DNA of 5,886 bases, taken from assembly GCA_003644215.1 (NCBI GenBank), contig QNBU01000077.1, positions 1 through 5,886 of the forward strand, written 5' to 3'. Below the pieces are notes generated by a model. That model was given only the letters and a program-made list of their open reading frames with translations. It had not been told where the DNA came from and searched no databases. Positions within the stretch are counted from its first letter, which is position 1. Each line of letters opens with the position of its first letter. The position numbers were made by a program, and so were the translations under genes. Positions 1 through 4,964 of this stretch are shown piece after piece. The DNA is from Planctomycetota bacterium (GTDB taxonomy: Bacteria > Planctomycetota > Phycisphaerae > Sedimentisphaerales > Anaerohalosphaeraceae).

Positions 1-2
1 GC

Positions 3-62
3 GAGTATTACAACCTCGAAATGCTCTGGGGCGATGCGGAGCAATTGACGATTGATGAATGA
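3..62 (+). CDS. Possible C-terminal end of an upstream protein (partial)
   Basis: The third frame is open from the window edge to a TGA at 60-62 and encodes 19 residues ending in ..WGDAEQLTIDE. The residue mix (aromatic, then acidic) looks like a natural protein tail, and the stop lies 19 bases before the argS start, which would suit an operon. The other two + frames also stay open for 15 or more codons, so length gives no real support. The family cannot be recognised from so few residues. The call rests on gene density and residue composition only. Confidence 0.35.
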   Translation, partial: EYYNLEMLWGDAEQLTIDE

Positions 63-81
63 TGATTGATTATTTTTTCCT

Positions 82-1854
82 ATGAAAAAACTCAGCGATA
101 TACTGGAGCAGCGAATTTCGCAGGCGATTGAAACCGTTACCGGCCAAGAGGACTGCCCTGCTTTGGTTGGCGGTTCAAAAAGTGCGAAGTTCGGAGATTA
201 TCAGGCCAATGGGGTGATGGCGGCGGCTAAGAAGATAAAAACCAATCCGCGCCAACTTGCCGAACAAATTGTGGCGGAACTTGATATTGATGATATTTGC
301 CAGCCGCCGGAGATCGCCGGGCCGGGCTTTATCAACTTGCGGCTCAAGGATGAGTTTGTTGCCGGTCGATTGCTGGAAATAAATAGCGACAAAGACCGGC
401 TGGGAATTGAAAAAGTCAAAATGCCAAAAACCGTGGTCGTGGATTACTCCGGGCCCAATATCGCCAAGCAGATGCATGTCGGTCACCTGCGAAGTACCAT
501 CATCGGCGACTGCATCAGCCGAATGGTTGAATTCGAGGGCCATACCGTCGTCCGCCAAAACCATATCGGCGACTGGGGTACACAATTCGGAATGCTTTGT
601 ACGCTATTAGAAGAAAAAGTACACAAAGCAAGTAAAGATGAAGGTTTACTTAATATCTCTCAAACCCTTGAAGATTTAGAAAAGTTCTATCAGGAAGCCA
701 AGCTAAAAGATGATACGGATGAAGAATTTGCTAAAGAAGCGAGAGCCGCTATCGCAGGTCTTCATCATGGAGAAGAGTATTGGCTAAATTCATGGAAAGA
801 TATTGTTCGTGAATCCCGTAATCATTACCAGCCAATTTATGGACGGCTTGCCGTAAAACTCACACCCGAAGATGAACGCGGCGAGAGTTTTTATGCGGAT
901 AAGCTGGCTGATGTTGTCGAGCAGCTGGAAGCTAAAAAACTGGCGACAAAATCGGATGGGGCTGTATGTGTGTTCCCGGGGGATTTCAAGAACAAAGACG
1001 GCGACCCCCTGCCGTTTATTATTCAAAAATCCGATGGAGCTTTTCTGTACGCAACGACCGACTTAGCCGCCCTGCGGTTTCGGATTAACGAACTCAAGGC
1101 GGATAAGATTATCTATGTTACGGATGCTCGGCAGGCCCTGCATTTTAACATGCTGTTTGAAACGGCGAAGATGGCTGGCTGGACAGATAACATCGATTTA
1201 ACGCATGTCACCTTCGGCACCATGCTGGGGACCGACGGCAAGCCGTTTAAGACTCGCACCGGCGGCACGGTTAAACTCAAAGACCTGCTTGATGAGGCGG
1301 TTCAGCGGGCCACAGCGGTCGTGGAAGAAAAAAACCCCGACCTGCCTGAAGAACAGAAGAAAGAAATCGCCCAAGCCGTCGGTATCGGTGCGGTCAAATA
1401 CGCCGACTATTCCAACAATCGCAACAGTGATTTTGTCTTCAGCTTTGATAAGATGCTGGCGATGGAAGGTAACACCGCCCCCTATATGCAGTATGCCTAC
1501 GCCCGTATCAAATCCATCGAACGCAAGACGGAAAGTAAAGTGGACATCGAAAATGAACTGGCCGGTATCGATTCGCTGACCTTTTCAGATGAAGCCGAAA
1601 AAGAACTGGGTAAAATGCTGATCCGCTACGACCAGGCCATTGCTGTCGCCGCTGAAGAATGCCGACCCAATTACTTAACCGGCTATCTCTACGATCTGGC
1701 GCAGACATTCAGCCGGTTTTACAACGCCTGCCCTGTTCTCAAAGCCGAGGCGGACCAACGGGTTATTCGTCTGCTCTTATGCGACCTGACCGCCCGGACA
1801 ATCAAACACGGCCTGACCGAGCTGCTGGGTATCGAAGTCGTCGAGCAGATGTAA
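82..1854 (+). CDS. argS: Arginyl-tRNA synthetase (class I)
   Basis: This cytosolic enzyme charges tRNA-Arg with arginine using ATP. The 590-residue product is close to the usual bacterial length (E. coli about 577). Residues about 5-90 form the ArgRS-specific N-terminal tRNA-binding domain. The class I signature follows as DYSGPNIAKQMHVGHLRST, with HVGH at 132-135. The second ATP loop is the KMSKS-less ArgRS form, GTDGKPFKTRTGGTVKL at about 383-399. The C-terminal helical DALR anticodon-binding domain begins near NTAPYMQYAYAR (464-475), and the protein ends in the typical LLGIEVVEQM. The ATG at 82 fits the family N-terminus, but the T-rich stretch just before it (71-81) has no Shine-Dalgarno. 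Codons between about 601 and 840 (residues 174-253) are much richer in A/T than the rest, although the protein still aligns through this part. Function is very secure. Confidence 0.98.
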   Translation: MKKLSDILEQRISQAIETVTGQEDCPALVGGSKSAKFGDYQANGVMAAAKKIKTNPRQLAEQIVAELDIDDICQPPEIAGPGFINLRLKDEFVAGRLLEINSDKDRLGIEKVKMPKTVVVDYSGPNIAKQMHVGHLRSTIIGDCISRMVEFEGHTVVRQNHIGDWGTQFGMLCTLLEEKVHKASKDEGLLNISQTLEDLEKFYQEAKLKDDTDEEFAKEARAAIAGLHHGEEYWLNSWKDIVRESRNHYQPIYGRLAVKLTPEDERGESFYADKLADVVEQLEAKKLATKSDGAVCVFPGDFKNKDGDPLPFIIQKSDGAFLYATTDLAALRFRINELKADKIIYVTDARQALHFNMLFETAKMAGWTDNIDLTHVTFGTMLGTDGKPFKTRTGGTVKLKDLLDEAVQRATAVVEEKNPDLPEEQKKEIAQAVGIGAVKYADYSNNRNSDFVFSFDKMLAMEGNTAPYMQYAYARIKSIERKTESKVDIENELAGIDSLTFSDEAEKELGKMLIRYDQAIAVAAEECRPNYLTGYLYDLAQTFSRFYNACPVLKAEADQRVIRLLLCDLTARTIKHGLTELLGIEVVEQM

Positions 1855-1880
1855 TTTGAGACTATAGGAATTGTATTTTT

Positions 1881-1929
1881 GTGGCACGGCCATCTTGGCC
1901 GTGATTCACGGGCTGGAAGCCCGTGCCAC
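1881..1929. repeat. Double-hairpin dispersed repeat (REP-like), copy 1
   Basis: This 49-base unit is made of two GC-rich hairpins: CACGGCCA/TGGCCGTG (1885-1892 with 1896-1903, loop TCT) and CACGGGCT/AGCCCGTG (1907-1914 with 1918-1925, loop GGA), joined by ATT. Its outer ends GTGGCACGG (1881-1889) and CCGTGCCAC (1921-1929) are also exact 9-base inverted repeats, so the whole unit could fold as one stem or as two hairpins. Bases 1898-1931 recur at 2395-2428 with one mismatch. There is no T-run after the hairpins on either strand, so a plain intrinsic terminator is unlikely. From memory, this type of sequence is widespread in planctomycete genomes and resembles REP/BIME elements; that recollection was not checked. 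Confidence 0.85.
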
Positions 1930-1958
1930 GCTAATCCGAACTCTTGCGCTGTATTTGT

Positions 1959-1964
1959 AAGGAG
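1959..1964 (+). promoter_or_regulatory. Ribosome binding site that fixes the yjbQ start
   Basis: AAGGAG lies 9 bases before the ATG at 1974. It decides in favour of that start over the in-frame TTG at 1944, which would place this motif inside the coding region and add ten residues not expected in the family. Confidence 0.8.
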
Positions 1965-1973
1965 CCATTCACT

Positions 1974-2381
1974 ATGAGTCATTTTAATGAAACCCTCTCA
2001 GTCAAAACACACCAGCGAAACGAAATGATCGACATCACCTCCGAAGTCGCTGCCGCCGTTGCAAAAAGCGGTATTGCCACAGGGACGGCGATTGTTTTCT
2101 GTCCGCACACCACCGCCGGGATCACCATCAATGAAAACGCTGACCCGGATGTTCCCCATGACATTCTGTTGACACTGGAAGAGTTGATCCCCCACCGCCG
2201 CAAGGGCTACCGTCATAACGAAGGCAACAGCGACGCCCATGTAAAATCATCCCTTGTCGGAGCTGGCCAGACAATTTTGATTCAAAACGGACAGTTGAAA
2301 TTGGGAACATGGCAGGCCATTTTCTTCTGTGAGTTCGACGGACCCCGAAGCAGAAAAGTCCACCTCCGCATCGCTGAGTGA
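1974..2381 (+). CDS. yjbQ: YjbQ/UPF0047 family protein (secondary thiamine-phosphate synthase type)
   Basis: This small soluble protein of 135 residues matches the usual 130-140 of the UPF0047/TIGR00149 family. Family motifs are all present: FCPHTTAGITINENADPDVPHD (residues 42-63), HNEGNSDAHVKSS (81-93), and LGTWQAIFFCEFDGPRSRKV (110-129). The conserved histidines H45 and H89 and the acidic residues around them are those that form the metal or ligand pocket in family structures. E. coli YjbQ can partly replace ThiE (thiamine-phosphate synthase) when tested; the true physiological role is not settled. No thiamine gene is nearby and no TPP riboswitch is visible in the short leader. The gene sits alone between two direct copies of a dispersed repeat, 119 bases after argS, and probably has its own transcription. 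A longer in-frame TTG start at 1944 is less likely. Confidence 0.93.
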   Translation: MSHFNETLSVKTHQRNEMIDITSEVAAAVAKSGIATGTAIVFCPHTTAGITINENADPDVPHDILLTLEELIPHRRKGYRHNEGNSDAHVKSSLVGAGQTILIQNGQLKLGTWQAIFFCEFDGPRSRKVHLRIAE

Positions 2382-2394
2382 GCGGGTATTTTTT

Positions 2395-2428
2395 GCCGTA
2401 ATTCACGGGCTGGAAGCCCGTGCCACGC
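2395..2428. repeat. Double-hairpin dispersed repeat, partial copy 2
   Basis: Bases 2395-2428 match 1898-1931 at 33 of 34 positions, in the same orientation. This copy keeps the complete second hairpin (CACGGGCT at 2404-2411, loop GGA, AGCCCGTG at 2415-2422) and the closing CCAC, but lacks the first hairpin except for its GCCGT end. It starts 14 bases after the yjbQ stop, so the two copies flank that gene directly. Confidence 0.85.
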
Positions 2429-2433
2429 ATTGG

Positions 2434-2510
2434 TTTTGCGCAAAAAAGTGGCGAGGAATGCAGGTCCGTCTGGGGGGGGAAACGGAATCCCGCTTAGCCT
2501 CGCCGAGGTT
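2434..2510. repeat. Inverted-repeat element of unknown type between yjbQ and the topoisomerase gene
   Basis: Directly after repeat copy 2 there is a perfect 12-base palindrome TTTTGCGCAAAA (2434-2445). Then GGCGAGG (2450-2456) pairs with CCTCGCC (2498-2504). The segment between them holds a run of eight G (2472-2479) and a GGAATCCCGC stretch. CCTCGCCGAGG at 2498-2508 is itself a near-palindrome. The block is GC-rich compared with the AT-rich sequence after 2520 and has no convincing protein. It could be part of a second dispersed repeat family or a remnant element; there is only one copy in this window. Confidence 0.4.
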
Positions 2511-2529
2511 TATGTTAAAGCCATAGCCC

Positions 2530-2559
2530 TTGACTTAAATATCCACACCCAAATATATC
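2530..2559 (+). promoter_or_regulatory. Candidate sigma70-type promoter for the topoisomerase gene
   Basis: TTGACT (2530-2535) and TATATC (2554-2559) are 18 bases apart in an AT-rich stretch that begins abruptly after the GC-rich element. Transcription from here would give a leader of nearly 190 bases before the ATG at 2753. The rest of the leader (about 2560-2752) holds no gene. It contains an AT-rich inverted repeat TGTTTTT/AAAAACA (2584-2590 and 2594-2600) and a GCTTGC/GCAAGC pair (2671-2676 and 2703-2708). A TATAAA at 2720-2725 could belong to a second, closer promoter, but it lacks a well-spaced -35 box. This is a motif match only. Confidence 0.35.
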
Positions 2560-2752
2560 GACATATTCCAATTTTGTCAACGATGTTTTTGCAAAAAACA
2601 ACACCAATTTAAATAAAATGCCGCAATTGGGGGACAGCAGGCGTATTTTTGGCCCTGAATACTCGTTTATGCTTGCATCAGAGGATTCTTTCTTTTACAG
2701 TAGCAAGCGACGACATCCTTATAAATTAACACAAAACGGAGTTTGAATTTCT

Positions 2753-3847
2753 ATGGCAAAAGCCAAGCAGACATCTGCCTCGCAGCGAATCACGGACAAT
2801 GCCCAGCAGGTCTATAAGACCATCATAGCCAAACGAGGCCCCACGATGAGTACTCCGATTCGGTCGTTGTCCAATGTGAAATATCATCCCAAAAAGGGGC
2901 ATTTCGAAATGCTGGGCAAGACCAAAAAGCGTACCCTGACGGTCAACACCGTCAAGGCGTTCGCCCAAACGCTTAAAATGATGGCCCTGAGTAAGCAGCT
3001 TATCGAAGAGGATAATATGGCCACCAAAAGAGAGGCCTATTACATCTCGAAAAACTGGGGCAAGGCCGGCTTCACCGAACAGCCCGAATCAGATACCGTA
3101 ATGGATGATATCGAAGCGATGTTCGGCGTCAACCGTGAGCAGCTTAAGTTTGTCCCCGAGGAAAAAGGCGGCTCCGTTGCCGGCAACCTGTTCGTCATCG
3201 ACAAAGACAACAGCGGCCGAAAACTCAAGATCGACTGTACCAAATTCGGCTCCGGCGCCTATTCGATCCCCGTTGAAGTCGAAAACCTCAAGTTCCAGAG
3301 CAAGGCCAAATTCATCCTTGCCATCGAAACCGCCGGTGCCTTCCAGCGGCTGGTCAAATGCGACTACTGGAACAAGGCCAATTGCATCCTGATCAGCATG
3401 GGCGGCGTACCCACTCGCGCGTGCCGCCGCTTCATCCGCCGGCTCAGCGACTCGCTAAAGATTCCGGTCTATGCCTTTGTTGATGGCGACCCCTATGGAT
3501 ATTTTAACATTTACCGGACACTCAAGGTCGGCTCCGGCAACGCGGCCCACTTGAACGAATACTTCTGTGTCCCCAAGGCATCATTCCTCGGCGTTACGCC
3601 CCAGGACATCATAGACTACAAGTTGCCGACCCATGCACTCAAAGAGGTGGATATCAAGCGCGCCAAAGACGCCCTGAAGAACGACCCCTTCGTCAAGCAT
3701 CATAAACCGTGGCAGTTAGCGATCAACCAGATGCTGAAAATGGGCCAGCGTGTCGAGCAGCAGGCCTTTGCTAAACACGGCCTGGATTTTGTCGTGAATC
3801 AATATCTTCCGGATAAATTGAAAAAAACTTCGAAATTCCTGCCCTGA
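2753..3847 (+). CDS. top6A: DNA topoisomerase VI subunit A / Spo11-like protein
   Basis: This protein resembles the DNA-cleaving subunit of type IIB topoisomerases, which makes a staggered double-strand break by linking a tyrosine to each 5' end. Its 364 residues match archaeal Top6A (about 370-390). The N-terminal part (about 15-95) includes the family stretch IPVRSLSN-like TPIRSLSNVKY (34-44). The winged-helix 5Y-CAP domain has TKREAYY, with Y97 (the second Tyr) the expected catalytic residue and R93 conserved. ESDTVMDDIEAMFGVNRE (112-129) is typical Top6A. The Toprim domain has E192 (IETAGAFQRL) and DGD at 244-246 (FVDGDPYGYF), the metal-binding set, preceded by TRACRRFIRRL (221-231). The C-terminus (KMGQRVEQQAFA..YLPDKL) also matches. 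GGAG at 2738-2741 precedes the ATG. Known Top6A needs Top6B, a GHKL ATPase usually encoded adjacent; none is in this window. It is probably co-transcribed with yggS. Family is very secure; the partner and role are unknown. Confidence 0.95.
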   Translation: MAKAKQTSASQRITDNAQQVYKTIIAKRGPTMSTPIRSLSNVKYHPKKGHFEMLGKTKKRTLTVNTVKAFAQTLKMMALSKQLIEEDNMATKREAYYISKNWGKAGFTEQPESDTVMDDIEAMFGVNREQLKFVPEEKGGSVAGNLFVIDKDNSGRKLKIDCTKFGSGAYSIPVEVENLKFQSKAKFILAIETAGAFQRLVKCDYWNKANCILISMGGVPTRACRRFIRRLSDSLKIPVYAFVDGDPYGYFNIYRTLKVGSGNAAHLNEYFCVPKASFLGVTPQDIIDYKLPTHALKEVDIKRAKDALKNDPFVKHHKPWQLAINQMLKMGQRVEQQAFAKHGLDFVVNQYLPDKLKKTSKFLP

Positions 3848-3874
3848 TTGATAATCTAAAAAAGCATTGAAATA

Positions 3875-4591
3875 ATGAGCGTAATCGCGGACAAATTAAA
3901 GAAGATTCAAGATGACATCGCCAAGGCCTGTGCGCGTTCGGGACGCAGCGAAAAGTCCATTAAGGTCGTTGTCGTTACAAAAACCGCCGCACTGGAGGCG
4001 ATTCAGGAGGTCATTCGCCATGGGTTTGTCGATCTGGGTGAGAACCGCGTCCAGCACCTCAAGCAGGTGGCCAATGATATCCAAACTTTTCTCACAGAAA
4101 ATCAGGACGACCCAAGCATCCCCGATAAGGTTTGCTGGCATATGATCGGACACTTGCAGCGGAACAAGGTCAAGCAGACACTCCAGATTTGCCGAATGGT
4201 CCAGTCCGTCGATACGCTGCGGCTGGCCGAAGAGCTGAATACACAGTCGCATAAACTGGGCATTCATACCGACATTTTACTGCAAATCAACTGTTCCGGC
4301 GAAGCCCAAAAATACGGGGCGCCGGTCGGAGCCGCCGTTCATCTGGCCGAACAATTCACCACCATGGGCAACCTGCGGCTAGTCGGGCTGATGACCATGG
4401 CCCCGCTGACGATGGATAAAAACCGTGTACGGGCCAGCTTTGCCCGCGCCCGGGATATATTTGAAGAAATTCGAGGTGAAAGCTTCGCCGGAGCCAAATT
4501 CAAGCACCTCAGTATGGGAATGAGCCAGGACTTCCAGATCGCCATCGAAGAAGGCGCCACCATGCTCCGCATCGGATCAGCCATCTTCTGA
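3875..4591 (+). CDS. yggS: YggS/PLPBP family pyridoxal-phosphate homeostasis protein
   Basis: This cytosolic single-domain TIM-barrel protein (alanine racemase N-terminal fold) binds PLP and buffers free PLP; no catalytic activity is established for the family. The 238 residues fit the family. The PLP lysine is K36 in VVVVTKTAA, the same position as in E. coli YggS. Other family motifs are FVDLGENRVQ (51-60), WHMIGHLQRNKVK (88-100), QINCSGE (137-143), GLMTMAP (171-177), LSMGMSQDF (212-220) and RIGSAIF (232-238), the last contacting the PLP phosphate. About ten extra residues lie before WHMIG (near 73-86), and the chain stops right after SAIF, a few residues earlier than usual. The gene begins 27 bases after the topoisomerase stop, so a shared transcript is likely. 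No Shine-Dalgarno is evident before the ATG, which suggests translational coupling or leaderless-type initiation signals. Confidence 0.95.
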   Translation: MSVIADKLKKIQDDIAKACARSGRSEKSIKVVVVTKTAALEAIQEVIRHGFVDLGENRVQHLKQVANDIQTFLTENQDDPSIPDKVCWHMIGHLQRNKVKQTLQICRMVQSVDTLRLAEELNTQSHKLGIHTDILLQINCSGEAQKYGAPVGAAVHLAEQFTTMGNLRLVGLMTMAPLTMDKNRVRASFARARDIFEEIRGESFAGAKFKHLSMGMSQDFQIAIEEGATMLRIGSAIF

Positions 4592-4644
4592 TTCAAATCG
4601 CTGACGGTTCCGACACTAACTTTTCAAAGTGTGAAAGATATTAT

Positions 4645-4650
4645 AGGAGA
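4645..4650 (+). promoter_or_regulatory. Ribosome binding site for the small lipoprotein
   Basis: AGGAGA ends 5 bases before the ATG at 4656. A closer ATG at 4651 is out of frame and meets a stop after two codons, so 4656 is the real start. Confidence 0.75.
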
Positions 4651-4655
4651 ATGAA

Positions 4656-4895
4656 ATGAAGAATTATGTGATTGTGATGCTGCTGTGCGTGCTTTGTCTT
4701 TGCGGCTGTTCGCCGTATTACCGCATTACTGACCCTGCTACCGACCATGTTTATTACGCACGAGATGTCAAGAATCTCAGCGGCGGAGCGGTAAAGCTGG
4801 AAGACGAACGATCTGGAAAGATCGTTACGCTGCAAAACTCCGAAGTTGAGAAAATCGCCGAAGAGGCCTACAATCAGGGTGTCTATGCCAAATAG
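4656..4895 (+). CDS. Small predicted lipoprotein, function unknown
   Basis: The 79-residue product has a lipoprotein signal: M-K-N, a hydrophobic stretch at 4-16, and a lipobox LCGC with the lipid-bearing cysteine at C18. The mature part is about 60 residues and is rich in charge (DPATDHVYYARDVKN..GGAVKLEDERSGKIVTLQNSEVEKI). The pattern of short beta strands ending in a V-x-x-I motif is reminiscent of the small SH3-like YgdI/YgdR (DUF903) lipoproteins, but this is only a resemblance by eye. It has a good ribosome binding site and lies 64 bases after yggS and 69 before the polysaccharide gene, so it may belong to either transcript. Without an Asp at the position after Cys (it has Ser), sorting to the outer membrane would be expected by the E. 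coli rule, if that rule applies here. Confidence 0.85.
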   Translation: MKNYVIVMLLCVLCLCGCSPYYRITDPATDHVYYARDVKNLSGGAVKLEDERSGKIVTLQNSEVEKIAEEAYNQGVYAK

Positions 4896-4964
4896 CGGCG
4901 CAGGGTCTAACAAAAAATGCCTCGCCGGGTCGGGTTTGTTCTGCGATACAGTAGAGTTGCAACT

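Noticed and set aside
175..585. 136-codon open frame on the - strand inside argS
   Set aside because: It is antisense to the conserved N-terminal and HIGH regions of ArgRS and has no family features.
1881..1929. Double hairpin as an intrinsic terminator for argS
   Set aside because: No T-run follows the stems on either strand, and a second copy elsewhere shows that it is a repeat element. A side role in ending or protecting transcripts is not excluded.
1944..1973. Longer yjbQ from a TTG start at 1944
   Set aside because: The added residues do not resemble the family, and a well-placed AAGGAG precedes the ATG at 1974.
2372..2394. Possible terminator at the yjbQ stop: CGCT/AGCG followed by TATTTTTT
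   Set aside because: The stem is only 4 bases and overlaps the stop codon; it is too weak to call, although the T-run is suggestive.
1881..2428. CRISPR array
   Set aside because: There are only two copies, unequal in length, spaced by a whole gene and with strong internal hairpins; there is no spacer pattern and no cas gene.
2329..2612. Two short + strand open frames (2329-2526 and 2430-2612) in the gap after yjbQ
   Set aside because: They run through the end of yjbQ and the repeat elements, lack ribosome binding sites and have low-complexity, unrecognisable products.
4613..4632. ACACT/AGTGT inverted repeat after yggS as a terminator
   Set aside because: The stem is 5 bases and AT-rich, with no T-run after it.
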